Below are positions 24,573 to 33,267 of a stretch of 64,000 bases of DNA, piece by piece. Both the position numbers and the translations under genes were made by a program. Origin of the DNA: Nocardioides luti. GTDB lineage: Bacteria > Actinomycetota > Actinomycetes > Propionibacteriales > Nocardioidaceae. The notes beneath the pieces were generated by a model. That model saw only the letters and a list, made by a program, of their open reading frames with translations. It was not told where the DNA came from and did no database searches. Positions within the stretch are counted from its first letter, which is position 1. Every line of letters starts with the position of its first letter. The DNA lies in assembly GCF_014212315.1 (NCBI RefSeq), contig NZ_JACKXE010000001.1, positions 1,984,001 to 2,048,000 of the forward strand, written 5' to 3'.

Positions 24573-26203
24573 GTCGGCACCTTCTGGTCGGCGGCGGTCT
24601 CCATCAGATTCATCACCGCGCGAGCAGCGAACGCCGTGATCGTCGACGTGGGATTCAGGGACGAGGAGGTCACGAACACACTGCCGTCCAGAACGAGCAG
24701 GTTCGGGACATCGTGTGAGCGGCCGTATCCGTCGACCACCGACGAGGAGGGGTCGTCGCCACATCGGGCAGTGCCAAGCATGTGCCAGCCGACGGCAGGC
24801 ATCCAGTCGACGACCTTGGTCTCGATGGCGCCCGACGCGACGTGCGCCTCGGTCATTCGGTCGATGTTGAACTGCAGGTTCTGCAAGCTGTCCTCCGACA
24901 TCCTGTAGATCAGCTTGGGTGCGGGGAGCCCCGAACTGTCGAACATCTCGTCACTCAAAACGACGCGGTTTTCCGGGTCGGGCAGGTCTTCGATCGAAGC
25001 ACCCCACTCGAAGGAGCGGCCTACCGCACGCTCAACAAGTCCCATGCCCGCGGCACCCGTGCGTTCTCCGAGAGGACGCTCGCCGTATCGCTCCAGCAAC
25101 TCCATCGGGCCGGTGATGGGCTGGGCCGACCATTTGGCACCACGAGAGAATCCGCGTGATCGGTCGGTCTCGACGAATTGCAGCGAGTAAATGGCGGCGC
25201 CAAAGGGTCCGAGCCAGCTGTCGAAGGGCTGGTCGTAGATGCCGAGCACGCCGACGAAGGGGTGCATCATCAGATTGCGTCCGACGAGGCCCGACGAGTT
25301 CGCCAGGCCGTTCGGGAAACGGCTCGAGGTCGACATTTGAAGGAGGCGCGGAGTGCCGACGCCGTTGCCGCACACGATGACCACGGATGCCGACGTGTGC
25401 TGTTCGTTGCCGTCCTCGTCGAACCACGTGGCACCGTTGGCGAGGCCGGCCGAGTCGATCGTGATCTCCCTGACACGTGCTCGGGTGATCACCTGCGCAC
25501 CCGCTGCGATCGCACCGGGCCACAGCGCAACGTCCATCGAACTCTTGGCACCCTCGGGACAGCCCGACATGCACGTGCCCCATCGCGCGCACGCTCCCCG
25601 GTCACCGTGCGAGCGGGTCACGATCGCCTGCGTGGCCGGCCACCAGTGCCAGCCGAGCTTGTTCATGCCCTCGGCGGCCTTGCGACCGAGACGTCCGATG
25701 GGGACGCCGGGCATCGGCGGCTCGAGCACGCCGGGGTAGGCAGGATCGCCAGGAACTCCGGACACCCCGATCATCTCGTCCATCAGGGTGTAGTACGGCT
25801 CGAGGTCGTCGTAGCTGATCGGCCAGTCGTCGGCGACCCCGTGCCAACTCTTTGTACGGAAGTCGGACGGGACGAAACGTGGCCACTCGCCCCCGAAGTA
25901 GATGCTACTTCCGCCGACGGCGTTGAAGTTGATCGGGTGGACCTCGGAGTCCTTGACGTCGATCGGGTAGTCGGTCTTCCAGCTGCGGACGTTCGGATTC
26001 GCAGACCACGGACCAGCCAGGAGCACATCGCGCTCACGCTTGTCGCTCGGATAGTCGGCCCGGTTGACCCAGTCGCCCTGCTCCAGGCAGGTCACGTTGT
26101 AGCCGCTCTCGGCAAGCAGCCGAGCCGCGGTGGCCCCCGACGGCCCTGCGCCGACGATGAGGACGTCAGCAGTCTCTCCTGCGGTAGCGCTGCTATTGGT
26201 CAT
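24569..26203 (-). CDS. GMC-family FAD oxidoreductase (first copy)
   Basis: 544 residues from the ATG at 26203, behind AGGA. The Rossmann motif VLIVGAGPSGATAARLL is at about 14-30, the GMC loop NFNAVGGSSIYFGGEWPRF near 95-115, a cysteine-rich CARWGTCMSGCPEG near 205, and the C-terminal GMC signature GWHMLGTARCGDDP with the catalytic His and a distant NPTST Asn. It belongs to the glucose-methanol-choline group that oxidises alcohols, sugars or ring hydroxyls. The CxxxxxCxxxC element is typical of bacterial dehydrogenases that work with a small subunit. It overlaps its partner gene by four bases. A second copy with the same architecture is at 61925..63562. Confidence 0.86.
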   Translation of the reverse strand: MTNSSATAGETADVLIVGAGPSGATAARLLAESGYNVTCLEQGDWVNRADYPSDKRERDVLLAGPWSANPNVRSWKTDYPIDVKDSEVHPINFNAVGGSSIYFGGEWPRFVPSDFRTKSWHGVADDWPISYDDLEPYYTLMDEMIGVSGVPGDPAYPGVLEPPMPGVPIGRLGRKAAEGMNKLGWHWWPATQAIVTRSHGDRGACARWGTCMSGCPEGAKSSMDVALWPGAIAAGAQVITRARVREITIDSAGLANGATWFDEDGNEQHTSASVVIVCGNGVGTPRLLQMSTSSRFPNGLANSSGLVGRNLMMHPFVGVLGIYDQPFDSWLGPFGAAIYSLQFVETDRSRGFSRGAKWSAQPITGPMELLERYGERPLGERTGAAGMGLVERAVGRSFEWGASIEDLPDPENRVVLSDEMFDSSGLPAPKLIYRMSEDSLQNLQFNIDRMTEAHVASGAIETKVVDWMPAVGWHMLGTARCGDDPSSSVVDGYGRSHDVPNLLVLDGSVFVTSSSLNPTSTITAFAARAVMNLMETAADQKVPT

Positions 26204-26313
26204 TCTGACATCCTGGTGAAGTGGGTTCGGCGGGACCAGCACGTGCTGGTGCCGCGTGACGTGGTGGATCGGAAGATGGACATCCGTCGCGATGGCAATA
26301 GCGCCAACAGATG

Positions 26314-27120
26314 TCACATGAGCGAGATACCACCGTTGACGCTGATGGCCTGGCCCGTCAGGCGCGCGGCGCCTGGCCCGCACAGGAACACCACGAGCGC
26401 ACCCTGGTCGTCGGCCGAGGCAACGCCGAGGTTCGCAAGCGGGGCAGCCTTCTCGAACAGCTTCTTGCTAAACCCCCCGCTCATGGCGCGATCGGTGGTG
26501 GGAGTGCCCGCGATGAGAGATGGCGTGAGGATGTTGGCGCGGATCCCGTTCCGCTTACCCTCCGCCGCGAGCGTGCGCGTGAACATCGTGATTGCCGCCA
26601 TCGCCGCGCCCAGCACGGTTTCGCCAGGCGTGGCCGCCTTGGCGGCGTCCGAGGCCACATTGACAATGCTCCCGCCACCACCTTCGGTCAGGTAGGGCAA
26701 CGCAGCACGCGAAAGCAACATAGGAGGAATTGCCTGCGCGGCAAGGATCGCCGGGATGTCGTGTAGCGAGGTTTTGAACAGTAGTTCCGGTGTGTAAGGC
26801 GACGAGATGGAGTTGACCATGGCGTCCAGGCCGCCGAGCAGTTGGTGCGCCTCCCCTACGGCGTCCTCAACGGACGACGTGTCGGTCGCGTCAAACGGCA
26901 CGTGATGGACCTGCATGTCACCTACCGACGCAGTGGGCAGGGCGAGCAGCCGGTTCCGAGCATCCGCACCGCGGCCCGGGTCCTTGGAGAGCAGGGCGAT
27001 GCGGCGGACGCCGGCCTTGATAAACCGCTCCGCGCTGGAGTAGCCGATGCCGGAAGATCCGCCGGCGATGACCACAGCAGAATCCTCGTAAGAACGGACG
27101 GTCGGGACTTTGCTGGTCAT
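26314..27120 (-). CDS. SDR-fold protein without catalytic Tyr and Lys
   Basis: 268 residues. The nucleotide motif is GGSSGIG (20-26) and the fold is continuous to ARLTGQAISVNGG at the C-terminus. Ser157 is kept, but the Tyr-x3-Lys positions hold Leu170 and Met174 (TVLGAAMAAI where YxxxK is expected), so normal SDR catalysis is not possible. The reading frame is intact and the gene sits between an enoyl-CoA hydratase and the GMC gene in the operon. It may be a non-catalytic subunit or a binding protein for an active SDR such as that at 20955..21734. Confidence 0.75.
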   Translation of the reverse strand: MTSKVPTVRSYEDSAVVIAGGSSGIGYSSAERFIKAGVRRIALLSKDPGRGADARNRLLALPTASVGDMQVHHVPFDATDTSSVEDAVGEAHQLLGGLDAMVNSISSPYTPELLFKTSLHDIPAILAAQAIPPMLLSRAALPYLTEGGGGSIVNVASDAAKAATPGETVLGAAMAAITMFTRTLAAEGKRNGIRANILTPSLIAGTPTTDRAMSGGFSKKLFEKAAPLANLGVASADDQGALVVFLCGPGAARLTGQAISVNGGISLM

Positions 27121-27247
27121 AGTCGCCTTGGGTGGGTTCGGGCCGATTACGGGATTGACCCTTCCAGGCTAGGAAGTCATCAGCTGATACTGAACAGTGA
27201 AAAGGACGAAGGTTTCCAACTGCGCTAGGGAGATCTACGGCACTGAA

Positions 27248-28030
27248 CTAGTCCTTGGGATGCAACCACACCGGCGGACGCTTCTCGAAGAACGCCTCGA
27301 TACCTTCAACCCGGTCAGGCGCGGCCTGGATCTTGTCCGATGCGCTGTCCGATAGCGGCCACAGCGCCGCTTCGGTCGCGGCGTCGCCGGCGGCGATCGC
27401 CTCGATCGTGTACTGGACAGCGAGGGGGCTGTTGGCGGCGATCGTCCGAGCCAGCGTCAGCGCGCCGGCGAGTGCTTCACCCGCAGCTGCGAGCACGTTG
27501 ACCAATCCGAGTTCGTGCGCGCGACGCGCCGACAGCGGTGCGCCGGTGAGCAGCATATGCATGGCGACGTTCCGCGGCAGCTTCGAGCCGGATCGGAAGA
27601 ATCCGCCACACACGGCCGCGACCCCCCGGGTAACCTCGGGCAGCGCGAAACGGGCGTCGTCTCCCGCGACAACGAGGTCGCACGCCAAGACGACCTCGAA
27701 GCCGCCCCCATACGCTGCCCCTTCGACTGCCGCGATAAGCGGTTTACGGCGCACCCGCCGGATGACGCCGTATTCCTCACCGTCGCCAGCACGGGGACTG
27801 GTCGGGAGGCTAAGCTCGGTGCCGGCCGAGAAAACGGGCGGCTCTCCGGTGATGACGCCCACCCGCAGAGTCGGGTCCTCGTCCAGCCTCTGCATCGCGA
27901 CGTCGATAGCGTCCGCCATCTCCTGGTTCAGGGCGTTGCGCTTCGTGCCGCGCCGCAGCGTCACCACGAGCACCCCGTCGACCTGGTCGGTGGTGACGCT
28001 CCCACCATTGGCGCCTTTGCTCTGACTCAC
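27248..28030 (-). CDS. Enoyl-CoA hydratase
   Basis: A 260-residue crotonase with both hydratase glutamates: Glu112 in GGFEVVLACD and Glu132 in FALPEVTRG. The N-terminal core VVTLRRGTKRNALNQEM and the C-terminal FFEKRPPVW are standard. It begins with GTG at 28030. It is the first gene of the long minus-strand operon that ends with the amine oxidase at 18430, and it faces a CoA ligase across 144 bases. It should hydrate a 2-enoyl-CoA produced by the acyl-CoA dehydrogenase of the same operon. Confidence 0.87.
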   Translation of the reverse strand: MSQSKGANGGSVTTDQVDGVLVVTLRRGTKRNALNQEMADAIDVAMQRLDEDPTLRVGVITGEPPVFSAGTELSLPTSPRAGDGEEYGVIRRVRRKPLIAAVEGAAYGGGFEVVLACDLVVAGDDARFALPEVTRGVAAVCGGFFRSGSKLPRNVAMHMLLTGAPLSARRAHELGLVNVLAAAGEALAGALTLARTIAANSPLAVQYTIEAIAAGDAATEAALWPLSDSASDKIQAAPDRVEGIEAFFEKRPPVWLHPKD

Positions 28031-28174
28031 TGCTCGAGACTATGACTGCCGGACATACCCGAATAGTCAGATAACAACCAAAATCATCCCCGGGGGTCGG
28101 GTAATTCCCCAATGGGTTCCCGTTGGTGACTCCCCTAAGGTCGAGGCCCGAGCAGACGGCAGAAGAGAGGACCC
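28031..28174. promoter_or_regulatory. Divergent promoter region of hydratase operon and CoA ligase
   Basis: 144 bases between divergent starts. It contains the inverted pair GACTAT (28038..28043) and ATAGTC (28063..28068) close to the hydratase start, and a C/G-rich stretch near the ligase. No GTATGATGT-type motif is present, so control probably differs from the 0-10 kb genes. AGAGGA before 28175 is the ligase ribosome site. Confidence 0.35.
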
Positions 28175-29692
28175 ATGAGCGCCGCACCGAGAGAGTACGT
28201 GGCATCTCTGGAGGCGACAGCAGCCAAGCACGCCGATCACGTCGCCCTGATCGACGGAGAACGCCGCATCACGTTCGCGCAGCTAGTGGACGAGCTCGGC
28301 GACCGCGCTCAGACACTGACGGCGGCTGGGGTCAAGGCGGGCGACCGTATCGTCCTCGTGGCCGAGAACTCGGCCGACTACCTGATCAGCCTGTTCGCGA
28401 CGCTGAAGGCCGGAGCCGTTCCGGCAACGGTCTATCCGTCGTCGGGCCGCGGCGACCTGGAGTACAGCATCACCAGTGCGGACCCCGTCCTGGTAATGGT
28501 CGACGACGCCACTGTCGACACCGTCCGCGACGTACTCCCCGACGGAGTGCCGTGGGTCCGCGTGGACGGAGGCTTTGACGTCCCCGCAGTCCGCCACGAC
28601 GCCGCGCCCACGCCGGAACTTCGCGAGCCTCTGTACCTCATTTGCTACTCGTCGGGCACAACATCCCGCCCGAAGGCGATCATGCTCTCGAGCGAGAACA
28701 TGTTCAATGGCATCGAGACGTACGCCGAGGTGTGGCACCTAGGCGAGCACGACACCACCGTCGTGGCGCTGCCGATGGCCTGGATGTTCGGGCTGGCGAC
28801 CACCACCATGGCTACGTTGCTGGGTGGCGGTACGGTCGTCATCCTGCGTCGCGCCCGCCCCGACATCATCCTGAACGCCATCACGACGCACTCGGCGACC
28901 TTCATGCCGGGTGTTGCGACGATGTTTTCTAAGCTGGTCGAGCACATCGAAGGCCTCGACACCAAGCCCGATCTGTCGTCACTGCGTCTGTGCATCTCGG
29001 GAGGTGAGCCCCGCAACGAGAAGTCTTTCGCGCGATGGACGAAGCTGACCGGGTGCCCCGTCCACGACACGTTCTGTTCGACCGAATGCTTCCCGCTCAT
29101 CACGTACGACCCGATCGCCGACCCGCTACCGGTGCCCGGCTCTGCTGGCAAGCTGGTCCCACGCTCCATGATGCGGGTCGTCGACGAGCATGGCGCCGAC
29201 GTCGCCCCCGGCGAGGTGGGCGAGGCACTCGCCAACGGCCCCGGCATGTTCCTCGGGTACTGGAACGACGAGGCGACCAGCAGAGCAGCCGTCACCGAGG
29301 ACGGGTGGTATAGGCAGGGCGACCTGGTGCGCGTCGACGAGGACGGCTACGTGTACGTGGTCGGTCGCCTCTCCGACCTCATCATCCGCGGCGGGAGCAA
29401 CGTGTCACCGGCCGAGGTCGAGGCAGTGCTGCGCGAGCACCCGAGCGTCCAGAGTATTGCCATCGTCGGTCAGCCTGATGCTATGTACGGAGAGCGGGTC
29501 GTCGCGGCCGTCGTGCTGGCCGCGGGGCATGAACTCGACGCATCGGCGCTGAAGTCCTTCGCGAAAGACCGGTTGTCCGCGTTCAAGGTACCTTCCGATT
29601 ATGTGACGCTGGCAGAGTTGCCGGTCAACTCAACGACAGGCAAGGTCAACCGCAAGGCCGTCGCGGCGCAGCTTGACCCCGCCCAAGGTTGA
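28175..29692 (+). CDS. AMP-dependent acyl-CoA ligase
   Basis: A 505-residue adenylate-forming enzyme. The P-loop SSGTTSRPK is at 159-167, FCSTECFP stands where the (F/Y)GxTE motif is expected, GRLSDLIIRGGSNVSPAEVE forms the hinge, and the catalytic lysine Lys490 lies in STTGK. It is transcribed alone, divergent from the 18430-28030 operon, and probably supplies that operon with its CoA ester. Its sequence is distinct from the ligase at 13007..14665, so the two are not recent duplicates. Confidence 0.87.
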   Translation: MSAAPREYVASLEATAAKHADHVALIDGERRITFAQLVDELGDRAQTLTAAGVKAGDRIVLVAENSADYLISLFATLKAGAVPATVYPSSGRGDLEYSITSADPVLVMVDDATVDTVRDVLPDGVPWVRVDGGFDVPAVRHDAAPTPELREPLYLICYSSGTTSRPKAIMLSSENMFNGIETYAEVWHLGEHDTTVVALPMAWMFGLATTTMATLLGGGTVVILRRARPDIILNAITTHSATFMPGVATMFSKLVEHIEGLDTKPDLSSLRLCISGGEPRNEKSFARWTKLTGCPVHDTFCSTECFPLITYDPIADPLPVPGSAGKLVPRSMMRVVDEHGADVAPGEVGEALANGPGMFLGYWNDEATSRAAVTEDGWYRQGDLVRVDEDGYVYVVGRLSDLIIRGGSNVSPAEVEAVLREHPSVQSIAIVGQPDAMYGERVVAAVVLAAGHELDASALKSFAKDRLSAFKVPSDYVTLAELPVNSTTGKVNRKAVAAQLDPAQG

Positions 29693-29824
29693 CGCCGCTC
29701 AAGTAGCACGCACCAAGATGGGACGGACGCCCGCATCCGACCGCTCATAGTCGACTTGATATGGGACCGACGTGGTTTTGCTTGAGCCGGCTCGGCGTCG
29801 ACTTATCGCTGACACATGTCCCGC

Positions 29825-29845
29825 AGGACTTCTGCCAGAAGTCCT
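29825..29845. repeat. Perfect 21-base palindrome
   Basis: AGGACTTCTG, one C, then CAGAAGTCCT: ten bases in perfect inverted repeat around a single central base. With a one-base centre it cannot form a good RNA hairpin, so a dimeric protein binding site or a recombination site is more likely than a terminator. Confidence 0.6.
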
Positions 29846-30088
29846 CGAACGACACCCCAAGACCGAGGCGTGGGGCAGCAACCTCGGTCGCCCTGCCGGT
29901 TTGGGGTCGGCCCCTCTGTGAAGCCCAGCTCTAGCACCCTTCAACCGATCATGGGCGAACGCAGCGAGTCGGTGAATCGTTCTCACCCCCGATCGACGCG
30001 ATGTTCATTGCGCCGTCGGTGAGGTTCGTTCACGTCGCGTATGAACGCGGCGGAGCGCAAGGCTTCGTGAGAGGCACACCACGACACG

Positions 30089-30122
30089 CTGCTTCACCGC
30101 GACCAGTCTCGCGGTGAAGCAG
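30089..30122. terminator. Hairpin with 14-bp perfect stem, probable bidirectional terminator
   Basis: CTGCTTCACCGCGA, a six-base loop CCAGTC, then TCGCGGTGAAGCAG. The stem is perfect. It lies 47 bases after the stop of the minus-strand amine oxidase gene and between convergent genes, where a bidirectional terminator is expected. No T-run follows, which is common in actinobacteria. Confidence 0.65.
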
Positions 30123-30168
30123 GTCGAGCAGGTCGAGCCTTGGAGGCGACTACTCCGAGACGGCGCTG

Positions 30169-31473
30169 TCAGCTACGGGCGAGAAGGGAATGGACGGCGG
30201 TCGTGGCGTTCTGGCCGCTCTGCATAGCGCCTTCCATCCACGCTCGCCACACCGTATCGGCCACGTCGGTGCCGGCGAAGACGATCCTCCCCTCCAACTC
30301 GCCCATCGTCTTCAGGAACTGCAGCGAGTCACCCGGACGGTCGACGTGGTGCGTTCCGTTGAAGAGCGGGTCGTTCTTCCAGTCATGGACATCCACTGCG
30401 AGAACCTCGGCGTCCGGGTAGTACTCCCGCACGGCACCTTCGAGCTCTTCTCGTGACGTTGGATCGTCGATCCCAGCCCGGTTGCCGAATCCCATCATCA
30501 GGCACGTCCCGTCCTCGTACTCGTATCCGAGGCAGAGGGACTGCAAGCGGCCAAGGCCCAAGGTGAATGGCCGCGACGGAATGTTGCGCACCAGCATCGA
30601 CGGCTTACAGAGGTTCCCGAGGTGATCTCGCGCGAGCATTCGCTGCTTGTCGTCGCTGAGACCTGGCCTGAAGTCGACATTGCGCAATACGTTGGTCGGG
30701 ATGGCCATGACGCACGCTCGGGCGCGGATACTGGCACCGTGCGTCGTCCGGACGACCAGCTCGTCGTCGCTCCGTTCGACCTGGACGACCCGGTGTCCGA
30801 GCCGGACCTCGAGACGCGAACCTTCGATCATGCGGTCCAACAACTCACCCGCCCCGCCTGTAAATCGCTCCGTGAGCGCGCCGAAGAACCCGTAGGCGCT
30901 GTGCCCGAAGGCCGCGATCTGGGCGATCATGGCGAAGATCGACGCACTGCCGGGGTCCGATCCGTAACACCACGAAACGGTCGAGTAGACGAGGTCGCGA
31001 GTCGCCGGTCCGACGCCGATCGGCGCCAGGAAGTCGTCCACGGAGATGTCGAGATCGTGCAGGGGCTGGCTGCTCAGCCGATGCGACGGGGCGAAGCGCT
31101 TTGACGCGTCGCGGAGGTGGCCGAGGACACGCTCCAGATCGCCGATCTCCTCTGGCGGGACGGGAAAGGTCCGCCGCAGTCCCCCCGTGATGAAGGCCGG
31201 GCTCATCGGCATCAGGTCCTCAGTAAGACGAGCGCCGTACCTCGCGATCTCCGCCCGCATCTGAGGCTGGAGGTCGCGGTTGATCCAGCTGCCCCCAAGC
31301 TGGACCGTAATGTGCTCGTGTCCGGCGAACGGACGCGCGTACGTCCGTCCTCCCACCCGATTGCCGCCTTCGAGGAGGACGACCGATCGTCCTTGGTCGA
31401 CTAGGTTTCGCGCGGCGGTGACCCCCGCAAATCCCGCTCCGACGACAACGGCGTCGTAAATGACGTCTGCCAC
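30169..31473 (-). CDS. Flavin-dependent amine oxidase
   Basis: A 434-residue monoamine-oxidase-type enzyme starting at GTG 31473, immediately after the thioesterase stop. The FAD motif AVVVGAGFAGVTAARNL is at about 9-25, LEGGNRVGGRTYARPF follows, and IVFAGTDVADTVWRAWMEGA is at the C-terminus. No signal peptide is present. It is strikingly similar throughout to the oxidase at 55548..56858 (same FAGYEHIT/FAGHEHIT, QLGGSWINRDLQP and SSQPLHDLDIS segments), so the two are paralogues. Its neighbours upstream are a thioesterase and decayed etfA/etfB genes, the remains of the cassette that is intact around the other copy. Confidence 0.86.
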   Translation of the reverse strand: MADVIYDAVVVGAGFAGVTAARNLVDQGRSVVLLEGGNRVGGRTYARPFAGHEHITVQLGGSWINRDLQPQMRAEIARYGARLTEDLMPMSPAFITGGLRRTFPVPPEEIGDLERVLGHLRDASKRFAPSHRLSSQPLHDLDISVDDFLAPIGVGPATRDLVYSTVSWCYGSDPGSASIFAMIAQIAAFGHSAYGFFGALTERFTGGAGELLDRMIEGSRLEVRLGHRVVQVERSDDELVVRTTHGASIRARACVMAIPTNVLRNVDFRPGLSDDKQRMLARDHLGNLCKPSMLVRNIPSRPFTLGLGRLQSLCLGYEYEDGTCLMMGFGNRAGIDDPTSREELEGAVREYYPDAEVLAVDVHDWKNDPLFNGTHHVDRPGDSLQFLKTMGELEGRIVFAGTDVADTVWRAWMEGAMQSGQNATTAVHSLLARS

Positions 31474-31474
31474 A

Positions 31475-31906
31475 TCAGTCCTGTTCGTGCTGCCCCGGTG
31501 TTGGGTTGGTGGTCATAGAGGCTCGCAATGCCGCGGCCACCGCATTGGGCACCGGTCGCGAGACGGCCGCGCTGGCGTCGACGTTGACGTACACGATCTC
31601 GATCGTGGCGATGCCTACGTCGTTACGCCGCAGGTCGAAGGCCAGCGCGAAACTGGAGCGGCCCACGTTGGTGCACGTCACGGCGATGTCGATGATGTCG
31701 TCGTGGCGGGCAGGTGAGTAGAACGAAAGAGCGGCGGAGACAACCGACGGGTCTGTTCCGCTGGCCACAAGCTCGTCATAGGTCCATCCCAACGCCCGGA
31801 AAAGCTCAGCCATGGCCACGTCGGCGAGCTCGAGGAACCGCGCATTGAACATAAAGCCTTGTGCGTCCGTCTCGTGATAGCGGACCCGGTGCTGGTGGAC
31901 TCTCAT
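31475..31906 (-). CDS. Acyl-CoA thioesterase, hotdog fold (4HBT type)
   Basis: 143 residues with the 4-hydroxybenzoyl-CoA thioesterase pattern at the start: RVRYHETDAQGFMFNARFLEL, with the catalytic Asp in the HETDAQGF element near residue 13. The rest is a single hotdog domain of normal length. The start ATG overlaps the stop of the etfA remnant (TGATG), and its stop is directly followed by the amine oxidase GTG, so it was built as an operon gene. It would hydrolyse an acyl- or aroyl-CoA, perhaps to release CoA from a dead-end ester. Confidence 0.85.
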   Translation of the reverse strand: MRVHQHRVRYHETDAQGFMFNARFLELADVAMAELFRALGWTYDELVASGTDPSVVSAALSFYSPARHDDIIDIAVTCTNVGRSSFALAFDLRRNDVGIATIEIVYVNVDASAAVSRPVPNAVAAALRASMTTNPTPGQHEQD

Positions 31907-32482
31907 CAGAGTTTGGGCCTCGTGGCCTTGTCGGTCGCGGCGGGCGGAACATCCGTACGATCGCCCACAACGTCGAAGTTGACGAGCCCGAAACCCGGGC
32001 CTTCGTCGTCCTTAATGACCTCGATGATCATGTTGGAAGTCTCCATGCCGGCGCGGTCCTGGATCGCACCAGAGACGCCATTGGCGACGTCCGGCTGCGG
32101 CAGGGCCGTGTTGGCGGCCCGGCCAACCTGGCATATGCGCGAATATCAGCCGAGGTCGATCGCGAAGCGCGGACATCCACGGCCCCATCGAGGCTGTCGG
32201 GAAGCGCCTCGGCCTCGGTCAAGTCGCCGCTGAGAACCGTCACCCGGCTGGCCTCGCCCACGAACTCGGGCAGGGCCTCGACCTTGGGCCGACGAGGTAG
32301 TCGGCGTAGACCGCGTCGTCGTAGGCGTAGATCTGAGCGCCACGCTCGGCAAGCCGGCCGGTGTTAGCGTCGCCTAGGGCCGCGGACGGCCGACCGAGAC
32401 GGCACGCGACTGCCCGCAATTGAAGGGAGCCCTTGGTGAGGTCACCACCGGGAGCATCGATCAACACGAGAACCTCAGGCAC
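31906..32482 (-). pseudogene. Decayed electron transfer flavoprotein alpha subunit gene
   Basis: The 5' end (from the ATG at 32482) reads MPEVLVLIDAPGGDLTKG, matching the EtfA start at 58996. A shifted frame gives GEASRVTVLSGDL, and a third frame gives the C-terminal FAD part (GVSGAIQDRAGMETSN, then NFDVVGDRTDVPPAATD) ending in TGA at 31906. The whole is about 190 codons against 317 in the intact gene, so over 100 codons are deleted and at least two frameshifts exist. The intact copy is at 58043..58996. Confidence 0.8.
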
Positions 32483-32519
32483 AAAGCGTCTCCTTGGCCG
32501 GCACGAGCAACCCTGCTCG

Positions 32520-32800
32520 CTGGTCGAGTGGGAATCACTTCAACGGTAGGCCCAGCCAGAAAGTCGGTGAATTGGCGGATATCCCGATCAGACAAGCCGC
32601 CACCGGTCATTTTCTGATGGTGCGCTGTACTGGGGTCGGCAACGTCATCGTGAGTACTCGAACGTGAGCGACACCCGACCTCGGAGTCCTGGAGCAAGCT
32701 CGGCAACAAGCTCACGGCCAGCAAGACGTCTCCATCGCCTTCACGGCATAGGGAGACGGCATCGAGATCCCCCGCCGATTCGAGCGTGCTCACGGCACGG
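32520..32800 (-). pseudogene. Remnant of an electron transfer flavoprotein beta subunit gene
   Basis: The minus strand gives AVSLCREGDGDVLLAVSL, which matches the RIKRDGDTATEVIGGTMPL region of intact EtfB, and then LSDRDIRQFTDFLAGP, which matches its last helix (ALTDFLASKKFI). The N-terminal half is missing. It lies directly upstream of the etfA remnant, the same order as the intact etfB-etfA pair at 58043..59815. Identification rests on short matches plus gene order. Confidence 0.5.
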
Positions 32801-33267
32801 TCGATGTGCCCAACCCATTTCCGGCATCAAGGCAGGTGGGCGGCCGCGTCCTTGACGAGCCGCCGTACGACCCGAACGTGTCCGAACTGCGCGGGATCGG
32901 GCTGCTGTGAGACATTGAGGTCAGATCGGGCTTGCCTCAAGGCTGACTGGCCACCTCGGGAAGAAGCGCCGCCGCGTTCTCGGCTTCGGCGCATCGTTGA
33001 GCAGCGTGGCGTTGAACTACTGCGATTCACCACTAGGCATGCGACGACGAGCGCCGTGCGACGCGGCGAGCACCTTGTTAATCCCGCCAATACTTGGCGT
33101 AACGGCCCGCTCGACGCGTCGCCAACACCTGTCGCGACTGCGTCCGGGTACGACTACGGCGACTGCTTGAACCAGCGTCGCTGCAAACGGCCAGACAGGC
33201 TCGATCATGGCAGCGGCCGCCCGATGTCAAAAACACCGAGCGGCCGGCCCGGAGGCAGCGGATCAGA
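32801..33267. other. Intergenic region, no recognisable gene
   Basis: About 470 bases between the etfB remnant and the aldehyde dehydrogenase stop. The open frames carry no recognisable motifs; it may include unrecognisable 5' parts of the decayed etfB. Confidence 0.45.

Larger units (their letters stand above)
29693..30168. other. Convergent intergenic region with two hairpins
   Basis: 475 bases between the converging ligase and amine oxidase genes. No supportable gene. It contains a perfect 21-base palindrome at 29825..29845 and a perfect 14-bp stem at 30089..30122, listed separately. Confidence 0.55.

Noticed and set aside
25178..26695. 505-codon open frame on the plus strand
   Set aside because: Antisense to the GMC oxidoreductase and SDR genes, no motif and no ribosome site; an antisense artefact of G+C-rich coding DNA.
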